Notes under the pieces: model-generated | Databases searched by the model: none | Told to the model about the DNA's origin: nothing | The model's input: only the letters and a program-made list of their open reading frames with translations | NCBI GenBank assembly: GCA_021772875.1 | Contig: JAJFLD010000010.1 | Location: forward strand, 1-5,383 | DNA length: 5,383 nt | Origin: Ghiorsea sp. | GTDB taxonomy: Bacteria > Pseudomonadota > Zetaproteobacteria > Mariprofundales > Mariprofundaceae | Direction of reading: 5' to 3' | Program-made: the position numbers and the translations under genes | In this document: piece by piece, positions 1-5,172 of the stretch | Layout of the letters: the number at the start of each line of letters is the position of its first letter | How positions within the stretch are numbered: position 1 is the stretch's first letter

Positions 1-537
1 CCCACCATATAGTAATAAGGCACGGACCATTTCTGGTGACTTACCAAAAATACTGCGGATGACCTCCATAACTGGTAGCCAGTAGTTAATCCCCCTTGCA
101 TCTTTCCAATGAAACACCTTACTGGTACCTAAGCTTGGGTCCTCAGCTAAAGCATGCGCAAGATTTTCGCTATGGAAGTACTTTTGAGCATTAGAAACCG
201 CAACAACTGATACGTGCTCTTTGCCAGAAATTGGAATATCAATGAATTGGCTTTTTTGAATGTCACCATCTTGTATGTGCGGTGATTGAGTAAATACTCT
301 GCCTAAAACCAAACGAGGGAATGATGCCCAATCGATATCAATTATTGTTAAAGGGTCTTGTTCTGAAGATAAGTTCCTGAAGACTGCTCTTACAGTGGGG
401 TTTCTTCCTGAACTTTGGGTTTTAATATTATAGAGAAACTCAAGCCTTACCTGAGCACCGTCAGGAAAAGGCCATGTTTCTTTTGATACCCTAATAATTA
501 GTTCGGTTTCTTTTATAAAATTCGTATCAACCCGCCT
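1..537 (-). CDS. Unrecognised protein, 3' end beyond window, no valid start codon
   Basis: On the minus strand an open frame of 179 codons runs from just after a TAG (538-540) to the left edge. I do not recognise the product. The composition is protein-like: a beta-rich first part with RVSKETWPFPDGAQVRLEF and DIDWASFPRLVLGRVF, then WKDARGINYWLPVMEVIRSI and SPEMVRALLLYGG. The latter pattern, aromatic-x-x-P-x-x-E-x-x-R-x-x-F, loosely recalls the N-terminal part of Tn7 TnsE (HIPQLELARSLF). That is a weak resemblance from memory and not an assignment. No ATG or GTG occurs in frame near the beginning and the first TTG is about 75 codons in. The frame is therefore probably 5'-damaged: removing one G from the GGG run (ccc at 531-533) would join it to an ATG at 565. 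Another possibility is a nonsense codon directly after an ATG at 543. It reads inward from the putative transposon end, so it would be a transposition or cargo gene. Confidence 0.5.
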
Positions 538-552
538 CTACATGACTAATAT

Positions 553-613
553 TGACATTAATCATTGGTATAAAAATGACATTAATGATTAAAAGTGACA
601 TGAATGATTGGTA
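553..613 (-). repeat. Three 18-bp direct repeats, likely transposase-binding sites
   Basis: Read on the minus strand the units are TACCAATCATTCATGTCA (613-596), TTTTAATCATTAATGTCA (594-577) and TACCAATGATTAATGTCA (570-553). Units 1 and 3 match at 16 of 18 positions; unit 2 matches each of them at 14 of 18. Start-to-start spacing is 19 and 24 bp. A degenerate fourth half-unit (ATTAGTCA) lies near 543-550. The conserved core ends in ATGTCA, and TGTCA/TGACA cores are typical of TniA/TnsB-type terminal repeats of Tn5053-like elements. The array starts directly after a TGTAC terminus at 615. Repressor or iteron sites are alternatives. Confidence 0.6.
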
Positions 614-631
614 CATCACAAAAACGTTGAA

Positions 632-1267
632 TCAACCGCATTTGCTATCACCGCATTCTAGGCAGCAGTTGCAGTTGTCTAGGCGGACTACGGCCATGGC
701 GCTGCACTTGTCGCATTGGCCGGCATTGGCGACACCTTCTGCGCCTAGTTTTTCTTCGGCTTCGATGCGTTTGGCGACCAATTCTTCTGTTTGCAACTGG
801 CCTTCCATCATGCCGATGGAAACAAGATGTTTTTGAATCACTTCGCCAATTTCAGCGACGATGGATGGCATGTATTTGCCGCCTTTTTTGTAGTAACCAC
901 CACGTGGATCAAATACAGCTTTAAGCTCTTCCACAAAAAATGTGATGTCGCCACCTTTGCGGAAAATGGCTGAAATAATGCGGGTTAAGGTGACAATCCA
1001 CATGAAATGTTCCATGTTTTTGGTGTTGATGAACACCTCAAAAGGGCGGCGATGTTCGCTTTCTTGCCCTTGGTTGACCATCACATCATTGATGGTGATA
1101 TACATGGCGTGTTCGGAATGGGGGGTTTTGATTTTGTAGGTGCTGCCCACCAACACTTCATCGCGCTCAAGCAAGGGTGCAATCGATGCAACCTTTTTTT
1201 CTTTTGCTTCATCTTCTGGTTTTACAACGGCATAACCCGTAATTTTCTTTTCGATTTTAATGCTCAT
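632..1267 (-). CDS. nrdJb: NrdJb, TSCPD-domain subunit of split class II ribonucleotide reductase
   Basis: This protein of 211 residues is the second half of a B12-dependent ribonucleotide reductase. It begins SIKIEKKITGY, carries a TSCPD-type domain over about residues 50-150, then a helical linker, and ends in a cysteine cluster (CDKC, CNCCLEC, final SKCG). In one-piece class II enzymes this tail hands reducing equivalents from thioredoxin to the active-site cysteines. Here NrdJa has no cysteine in its own tail, so NrdJb must provide it in trans, as known for the Pseudomonas NrdJa/NrdJb pair. Of two consecutive ATGs (1270 and 1267) I chose the second: the GGAGG at 1274-1278 lies 6 nt before it and only 3 nt before the first. 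It is preceded by a small frame with a TGATG overlap. Its stop lies 11-16 bp before the putative transposon end and no intrinsic terminator is visible. Confidence 0.92.
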   Translation of the reverse strand: MSIKIEKKITGYAVVKPEDEAKEKKVASIAPLLERDEVLVGSTYKIKTPHSEHAMYITINDVMVNQGQESEHRRPFEVFINTKNMEHFMWIVTLTRIISAIFRKGGDITFFVEELKAVFDPRGGYYKKGGKYMPSIVAEIGEVIQKHLVSIGMMEGQLQTEELVAKRIEAEEKLGAEGVANAGQCDKCSAMAVVRLDNCNCCLECGDSKCG

Positions 1268-1485
1268 CATTTTCCTCCACGCACAGCAAGAAGTGTTTCT
1301 AACCGTTTATGTAATTTGTGCAGCGCGTTTGGTTGTTTGCTTTGAAGCAAAAACCCCGGGCGCTGCCTCCGGTGAATGTGGGTGGTTTCCCTTTCAGACG
1401 ACAATGCTGCCATCACCCACAGATTGATTGGCGGAAACTTCATTTCCGCCCAAATGACTTTGCTCTTAGCGAGCTTGTTCATCAT
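1267..1485 (-). CDS. Small basic protein between nrdJa and nrdJb, unknown function
   Basis: A frame of 72 codons lies in the gap between the two reductase subunits and ends in a TGATG overlap with nrdJb. This is a typical sign of translational coupling. I do not recognise the family. The product is basic and contains KFPPINLWVMAALSSERETT, then HIHRRQRPGFLLQSKQPN, then a short amphipathic KLHKRLETLL stretch. There are no cysteines, signal peptide or membrane segment. The frame can be extended to a GTG at 1503, but that codon lies within the inverted repeat, so I prefer the tandem ATGs at 1485/1482. Their ribosome site is weak (AAGAAAG). By hand count about half of third positions are G or C. 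A role as accessory protein or regulator of the reductase is inference from position only. The gap could instead be a structured RNA, since it contains several hairpins. Confidence 0.5.
   Translation of the reverse strand: MMNKLAKSKVIWAEMKFPPINLWVMAALSSERETTHIHRRQRPGFLLQSKQPNALHKLHKRLETLLAVRGGK
1274..1278 (-). promoter_or_regulatory. Ribosome binding site of nrdJb
   Basis: GGAGG on the minus strand lies 3 nt before one ATG and 6 nt before the next. The normal spacing selects the second ATG (1267). The site lies inside the last codons of the upstream small frame, so ribosomes finishing that frame would arrive at it. Confidence 0.75.
1336..1351. repeat. Short perfect palindrome in the nrdJa-nrdJb gap
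   Basis: TTTGCTT and AAGCAAA form a 7-bp perfect inverted repeat around TG. It lies inside the small frame, about 65 bp before the nrdJb start in the transcript direction. It could be a minor hairpin or a protein site; no function is assigned. Confidence 0.35.
1430..1450. repeat. 8-bp stem-loop inside the small frame
   Basis: GGCGGAAA and TTTCCGCC are perfect complements around a 5-nt loop. In the mRNA (minus strand) the hairpin sits about 35 nt after the preferred start of the small frame and is not followed by a T run, so it is not an intrinsic terminator. It could slow translation or stabilise the downstream nrdJb part of the message. Confidence 0.45.
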
Positions 1486-1497
1486 TTTAACTTTCTT

Positions 1498-1568
1498 AAC
1501 CACAAAGACACGAAGGCACTAAGAAAAACATTCGGTAAAAACCTTTGTGTCTTTATGACTTCGTGGTT
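1498..1568. repeat. Inverted pair of 8-bp tandem-repeat arms after nrdJa
   Basis: The left arm is three tandem 8-bp units of form CACNAAGR (CACAAAGA, CACGAAGG, CACTAAGA at 1501-1524). The right arm carries three similar units on the other strand (CACGAAGT, CATAAAGA, CACAAAGG at 1565-1542). Over 26 positions (1498-1523 against 1543-1568) 20 can pair, around a 19-nt loop. It begins 6 bp after the nrdJa stop. The unit length is not a multiple of three, so it is not coding. Sequences of this CAC-AAG type occur between genes in many unrelated bacteria (from memory). No T run follows, so a transcript-processing or stabilising hairpin is more likely than a terminator. Confidence 0.7.
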
Positions 1569-1574
1569 CATGAT

Positions 1575-3734
1575 TTAAAATTTTCCGTAATAACCTTCTT
1601 TCAAGGCATCAAAGAGATTGGCTGCTGAATGCATTTCACCATCATATTCAATCTCTTCATTACCCTTAGCTTCAACGATTGTTCCATCTTCTAAAGTAAA
1701 TTTGTAGGTGGTGTTTTCCAAATCCACTTCTTTCACCAATACCCCTTGGAATACTTCAGGGTTAAAGCGGAAAGTGGTGCAACCTTTAAGACCTTTATCA
1801 AAGGCATACATATAAATGTCTTTGAATTCTTCATAGGGAAAATCAGTGGGCACATTTGCAGTTTTTGAGATGGATGAATCAACCCATGTCTGCGCGGCTG
1901 CTTGAATATCAACATGTTGTGTGGGGGTGACTGCATCTGCGGAGATGAAATAATCAGGCAATTTGCTGCCCTCTTCTTGAGAGAATGGCATGGCATCGGC
2001 ATTAATCATTTCACGGTATGCCAACAATTCATAAGAGAAGACATCAACTTTTTCTTTAGATTTTTTGCCTTCACGAATCACATTACGCGCATAATGATGA
2101 GCAAATGATGGCTCAATACCATTGGATGCATTGTTGGCCAACGATAATGAGATTGTGCCTGTGGGTGCAATGGATGAATGATGGGTAAACCTACAACCCT
2201 TTTCTTCCAAGGCATCCAACAAATCTTGGTCGCCTGATGCCGCGAATTTTTGCATGTAGTTTGAATATTTCGACCATAAAACACGGCCTTTCAACTTATC
2301 ACCAATTTTAATGCCGTCTTTGGCAAGCTGCGGGCGTTTGCTCATGATATCGGCAGTGATCTCGAAATCTTCATCCATGATGGGGGCAGCACCTTTTTCT
2401 TCTGCCAATTGTAAACCCACTTCAAAACCTGTTTTGGCCATTTCATAAGCAATCTTTTGGGTAAATTCGAGTGAGGTTTCAGAGCCATATTTTTCGCGTA
2501 ACATGGTTAGTGTTGAGCCAAGACCTAAGAAACCCATGCCATGGCGACGTTTCGACAAAATCGCTTCACGTTGTTTTTCCAATGGCAAACCATTGATATC
2601 AACCACATTATCCAACATACGCGTAAACACACCCACCACTTCGCGATAAGCATCCCAATCAAAATATGCTTGCTCAGTGAATGGCTCACGCACAAATTTA
2701 GTCAAATTCACAGAGCCTAATAAACATGCGCCATACGGCGGCAATGGCTGCTCACCACAAGGATTGGTAGCGCGAATATCTTCACAAAACCAGTTGTTAT
2801 TCAAATCATTCACTTCATCAATCAAAATAAAACCTGGCTCGGCATAATCATAAGTCGAAGACATAATGACATCCCACAAACGACGAGCTTTGATGGTTTG
2901 GTAAACACGGCAAGCTGTCAAACCTTGGTCATCTTTGGTGGCATTGCTTGGCGGATTGGCTACGCGCTTGAAAACAATGCGCATAGCATCATCAGCTAGC
3001 TCATCGGCTGTGGCAGGGAACACCAAATCCCAATCTGCATCAGATTTTACGGCTTCCATAAAATCGCGGGTAATCAAGCAAGAAAGATTGAATTGGCGCA
3101 AGCGGCCATCTTCGCGCTTGGCTTTAATGAAATCAGCAACATCAGGGTGTGAAATATCAAATGTGCCCATTTGTGCACCACGGCGGCCACCAGCAGAAGA
3201 CACTGTGAAACACATCTTATCGTATATATCCATAAATGATAACGGCCCAGAAGTGTAAGCACCCGCACCCGAAACATAAGCACCTTTAGGGCGCAATGTA
3301 GAAAACTCATAACCAATGCCACAGCCTGCTTTAAGTGTTAGACCTGCTTCTTTAACCATAGATAAAATACCATCCATAGAATCAGGAATCACACCTGATA
3401 CTGTGCAGTTGATGGTTGAAGTGGCTGGTTTATGCTCTTTTGCGCCAGCATTGGACATAATACGACCCGCAGGAATCGCACCATTGGCCAAGGCCCAAGT
3501 AAAACGATTGCTCCAAAATTCACGTTTATCTTTGTCTTCTACTTCCGACAAAGCTTTGGCTACGCGTTTGTAGGTGTCGGCAACATTTTGATCAACAGCA
3601 TTGCCTTCTTTATCTTTTAAACGGTACTTTTTATCCCAAATGTCTTCACTTGCAGCTTGCAAGGTCACATCGGATGACTGAACTCCAGATTTAATGGTAA
3701 CTGGCTTGGGTTTTTGCTGTTGATTTTGGCTCAT
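1575..3734 (-). CDS. nrdJa: NrdJa, catalytic subunit of adenosylcobalamin-dependent (class II) ribonucleotide reductase
   Basis: This cytoplasmic enzyme reduces ribonucleotides to deoxyribonucleotides with a thiyl radical generated from adenosylcobalamin, so it works with or without oxygen. The 719-residue chain shows the radical-barrel core. NPCGEQPL at 324-331 supplies the Asn/Cys/Glu active-site trio (N324, C326, E328). C110 (INCTV) and C337 (GACLLGS) are the likely redox pair. PTGTIS at 524-529 is the substrate-phosphate loop. There is no N-terminal ATP cone and no class I radical tyrosines are needed. The C-terminus (EGYYGKF) lacks the cysteine tail, which sits on NrdJb. The ATG at 3734 has a GAGG ribosome site (3745-3748) about 10 nt upstream. 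It is the first gene of a minus-strand operon with the small frame and nrdJb. The promoter region carries NrdR and DnaA sites, implying repression when (d)ATP signals sufficiency and a link to replication. Confidence 0.95.
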   Translation of the reverse strand: MSQNQQQKPKPVTIKSGVQSSDVTLQAASEDIWDKKYRLKDKEGNAVDQNVADTYKRVAKALSEVEDKDKREFWSNRFTWALANGAIPAGRIMSNAGAKEHKPATSTINCTVSGVIPDSMDGILSMVKEAGLTLKAGCGIGYEFSTLRPKGAYVSGAGAYTSGPLSFMDIYDKMCFTVSSAGGRRGAQMGTFDISHPDVADFIKAKREDGRLRQFNLSCLITRDFMEAVKSDADWDLVFPATADELADDAMRIVFKRVANPPSNATKDDQGLTACRVYQTIKARRLWDVIMSSTYDYAEPGFILIDEVNDLNNNWFCEDIRATNPCGEQPLPPYGACLLGSVNLTKFVREPFTEQAYFDWDAYREVVGVFTRMLDNVVDINGLPLEKQREAILSKRRHGMGFLGLGSTLTMLREKYGSETSLEFTQKIAYEMAKTGFEVGLQLAEEKGAAPIMDEDFEITADIMSKRPQLAKDGIKIGDKLKGRVLWSKYSNYMQKFAASGDQDLLDALEEKGCRFTHHSSIAPTGTISLSLANNASNGIEPSFAHHYARNVIREGKKSKEKVDVFSYELLAYREMINADAMPFSQEEGSKLPDYFISADAVTPTQHVDIQAAAQTWVDSSISKTANVPTDFPYEEFKDIYMYAFDKGLKGCTTFRFNPEVFQGVLVKEVDLENTTYKFTLEDGTIVEAKGNEEIEYDGEMHSAANLFDALKEGYYGKF

Positions 3735-3742
3735 TGGACACT

Positions 3743-3748
3743 GACCTC
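3743..3748 (-). promoter_or_regulatory. Ribosome binding site of nrdJa
   Basis: GAGGTC on the minus strand precedes the ATG at 3734 by 8 nt. An upstream out-of-frame ATG at 3751 does not extend the protein. Confidence 0.6.
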
Positions 3749-3774
3749 ATGCAATAACGTTAATTTTATATTAA

Positions 3775-3780
3775 ATTATA
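3775..3780 (-). promoter_or_regulatory. Candidate -10 element of the nrdJa promoter
   Basis: A perfect TATAAT lies on the minus strand about 40 bp before the nrdJa start; the hexamer 17 bp upstream (CGCAGA) is a poor -35, suggesting an activator-dependent promoter if real. An alternative -10 is TATAAC (minus, 3858-3853). That one would put the NrdR boxes over and just after the transcription start, which fits repression better, and would place its -35 on the DnaA box. The sequence does not decide between the two. Confidence 0.35.
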
Positions 3781-3803
3781 TTCATCTTATCGATTCTTCT
3801 GCG

Positions 3804-3819
3804 CCACCATATCTTGTGG
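3804..3819. promoter_or_regulatory. NrdR box 1
   Basis: CCACCATATCTTGTGG fits the palindromic NrdR operator consensus acaCwAtATaTwGtgt at most core positions. NrdR is the ATP/dATP-sensing repressor of ribonucleotide reductase genes and binds pairs of such boxes. Its partner starts exactly 32 bp away, three helical turns, the usual NrdR spacing. Confidence 0.75.
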
Positions 3820-3835
3820 TTGAACGCATGGCAAG

Positions 3836-3851
3836 GCACAATTTGTTGTGT
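3836..3851. promoter_or_regulatory. NrdR box 2
   Basis: GCACAATTTGTTGTGT matches the NrdR consensus at 13 of 16 positions. It is 32 bp start-to-start from box 1, with a 16-bp linker. Both boxes lie upstream of nrdJa, a standard NrdR target. An effect on the divergent aroG promoter is unlikely at a distance of about 190 bp. Confidence 0.72.
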
Positions 3852-3875
3852 TGTTATACAAGATTAAATCACAAG

Positions 3876-3884
3876 TTATGCACA
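3876..3884 (+). promoter_or_regulatory. DnaA box
   Basis: TTATGCACA matches the DnaA consensus TTATNCACA perfectly. It lies upstream of the NrdR boxes of nrdJa and 6 bp from a second, inverted box. DnaA boxes in a reductase promoter are known from E. coli nrdAB, where DnaA ties dNTP supply to replication. Confidence 0.65.
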
Positions 3885-3890
3885 GAAGAC

Positions 3891-3899
3891 TGTGGATAA
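3891..3899 (-). promoter_or_regulatory. DnaA box (inverted)
   Basis: TGTGGATAA is the reverse complement of TTATCCACA, the highest-affinity type of DnaA box. It faces the neighbouring box at 3876-3884. Two perfect 9-mers within 24 bp are unlikely by chance. There is no larger box array or DUE-like stretch that would make this a replication origin. Confidence 0.65.
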
Positions 3900-4021
3900 C
3901 TTAATATTTTAACCTAAGCATTGAAATTAATTAGCCTTTCTTTAGCCCCCTAGTTTTTCACCCCATCATACCCTGATTCTGAACTGGTAATAAATGTCAC
4001 AAAATAACTTTTAAACACATA

Positions 4022-4049
4022 TCGTGAATTTTATAGAAAAGCCGATACT
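4022..4049 (+). promoter_or_regulatory. Candidate aroG promoter
   Basis: TCGTGA (4022-4027) and GATACT (4044-4049) are separated by 16 bp and would start transcription about 50 bp before aroG. The matches to sigma-70 elements are moderate. No TyrR-type operator (TGTAAA-N6-TTTACA) is visible, so feedback on the enzyme is the only control the sequence supports. Confidence 0.3.
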
Positions 4050-4090
4050 ATGCGCCTACTCATGTCTTAATATACGATGGCAATCTCGCC

Positions 4091-4098
4091 AAGGAGAG
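4091..4098 (+). promoter_or_regulatory. Ribosome binding site of aroG
   Basis: AAGGAGAG lies 6 nt before the GTG at 4105. It decides for this non-ATG start; the resulting N-terminus aligns well with E. coli AroG. Confidence 0.8.
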
Positions 4099-4104
4099 TG
4101 AAAA

Positions 4105-5172
4105 GTGTCTGCATCCCGCCTTACCGACGACCTTCGCATCACAGGGTTACGCGAAATAAGCTCGCCTTTAGAGGTTCACTCCGAATACCCCATCACAGAT
4201 AAAGCTGCCGAAACCATCTTTGAAACTCGCCAAGCTATTCACCGCATTTTACATGGTGAAGACGATAGATTGTTGGTGATTGTTGGCCCATGCTCTATCC
4301 ATGATACCAAAGCAGCACTTGAATATGCCGCACTTATTCAGCAAGCAAGAGCAACCTATGCGGCTGATTTATTGATTGTGATGCGTGTATATTTTGAAAA
4401 ACCGCGCACCACTGTGGGCTGGAAAGGTTTAATCAACGACCCTCATTTGGACAATTCTTTTGCCATCAACGATGGCATTCGCAAAGCGCGCCAGCTTTTG
4501 CTTGAAGTGAATCAAATGGGTGTACCCGCTGGAACTGAGTTTCTCGATCTTATTTCTCCGCAATATGTTGCTGATTTGGTCAGTTGGGGCGCTATTGGCG
4601 CCAGAACAACCGAGAGCCAAGGCCATCGTGAATTGGCTTCAGGTTTATCTTGCCCTGTTGGTTTTAAAAACAGCACCAACGGTGGTTTTGGCATTGCCAT
4701 TGATGCCATTGGTGCCGCTTCTCACCCCCACCACTTTTTATCATTAACCAAAGAAGGTAAATCGGCGATTTTTTCAACAAGCGGCAATGACGATTGCCAT
4801 ATTATTTTGCGTGGTGGCAACCAAAATCCAAATTACGATGCCCAAAGTGTGGCAGAAGCTATAGCTCAACTTGAGCAAGCGCATATCACATCAGGTGTAA
4901 TGATTGATTTCAGCCATGCCAACAGCTTAAAACAACACCAACGTCAAATTGACGTGGGTCATGATGTTGCAACACAAGTTGCTCAAGGTAATCACGCCAT
5001 CAAAGGTGTGATGATTGAGAGTCATTTAAATGCTGGGCGGCAAAATGCTGAGCCCAATCAAACACTGGCATATGGTGTAAGCATTACTGACGCTTGCATC
5101 AATTGGGCAGATACTGAACCACTACTCAACACCCTAGCTCAAGCTGTACAACAACGACGGAATCAATCATGA
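4105..5172 (+). CDS. aroG: 3-deoxy-7-phosphoheptulonate (DAHP) synthase, class I, AroG-type
   Basis: The enzyme condenses phosphoenolpyruvate and erythrose 4-phosphate to DAHP, the first step of the shikimate pathway to aromatic amino acids. The 355 residues cover the whole E. coli AroG family length (350). Catalytic and metal residues are all present: C63 (GPCSIHD), K99 (FEKPRTT), H271 (DFSHANS), E305 (MIESH) and D329 (ITDAC). Conserved blocks such as VGWKGLINDP and SWGAIGARTTES are intact. The N-terminal DDLRI and the LASGLSCPVGF block resemble phenylalanine-sensitive AroG more than AroF, so feedback by phenylalanine is likely but not proven. It is translated from GTG with a strong ribosome site and overlaps uppP by 4 bp. 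It is divergent from nrdJa. Confidence 0.96.
   Translation: MSASRLTDDLRITGLREISSPLEVHSEYPITDKAAETIFETRQAIHRILHGEDDRLLVIVGPCSIHDTKAALEYAALIQQARATYAADLLIVMRVYFEKPRTTVGWKGLINDPHLDNSFAINDGIRKARQLLLEVNQMGVPAGTEFLDLISPQYVADLVSWGAIGARTTESQGHRELASGLSCPVGFKNSTNGGFGIAIDAIGAASHPHHFLSLTKEGKSAIFSTSGNDDCHIILRGGNQNPNYDAQSVAEAIAQLEQAHITSGVMIDFSHANSLKQHQRQIDVGHDVATQVAQGNHAIKGVMIESHLNAGRQNAEPNQTLAYGVSITDACINWADTEPLLNTLAQAVQQRRNQS

Larger units (their letters stand above)
1..620. mobile_element. Putative end of a Tn7/Tn5053-like transposon, continuing off the left edge
   Basis: I infer that the left part of the window is the tip of an integrated element. Seen: three 18-bp direct repeats end in a 5'-TGT terminus (minus-strand reading) at 615 or 620, 11-16 bp past the nrdJb stop, and an unrecognised reading frame runs inward from them. 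Known: Tn7- and Tn5053-type elements end in TGT...ACA, carry several transposase-binding repeats at each end, and often insert just downstream of a conserved gene recognised by a TnsD/TniQ protein. No transposase gene is visible and the other end and target-site duplication lie outside the window, so this rests on the terminal structure alone. A non-mobile operator array is the main alternative. Confidence 0.4.
3735..4104. other. Divergent control region between nrdJa and aroG
   Basis: This 370-bp stretch has no credible gene; short frames in it lack ribosome sites and homology. The nrdJa side holds the ribosome site, an AT-rich -10 region, two NrdR-type boxes and two DnaA boxes (3735-3899). 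The aroG side (3900-4104) is AT-rich with a candidate promoter near 4022-4049 and a strong ribosome site. I see no tRNA, riboswitch or clear terminator. The missing adenosylcobalamin riboswitch is notable, since such switches often regulate B12-dependent or B12-replacing enzymes, but none was recognised. Confidence 0.75.

Noticed and set aside
552..574. TTGACA (552-557) followed by TATAAA (569-574) as a plus-strand promoter
   Set aside because: The spacer is only 11 bp, no gene follows on the plus strand, and the TTGACA is part of the 18-bp repeat.
1498..1568. Intrinsic terminator after nrdJa
   Set aside because: The stem is long and imperfect with a large loop and is not followed by a T run in the transcript direction.
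1318..1578. Plus-strand frame of 86 codons across the nrdJa-nrdJb gap
   Set aside because: It runs antisense through the inverted repeat, has no ribosome site, and the minus-strand frame has the TGATG coupling instead.
3859..3875. FNR/ANR box upstream of nrdJa
   Set aside because: CTTGTGATTTAATCTTG keeps only a weak half-match to TTGAT-N4-ATCAA.
3876..3899. Replication origin from the DnaA boxes
   Set aside because: There are only two boxes and no clustered array or origin-associated gene; a reductase promoter context explains them.
3714..3899. Plus-strand frame of 61 codons over the nrdJa start
   Set aside because: It overlaps the nrdJa start and operators, with no ribosome site or recognisable motif.
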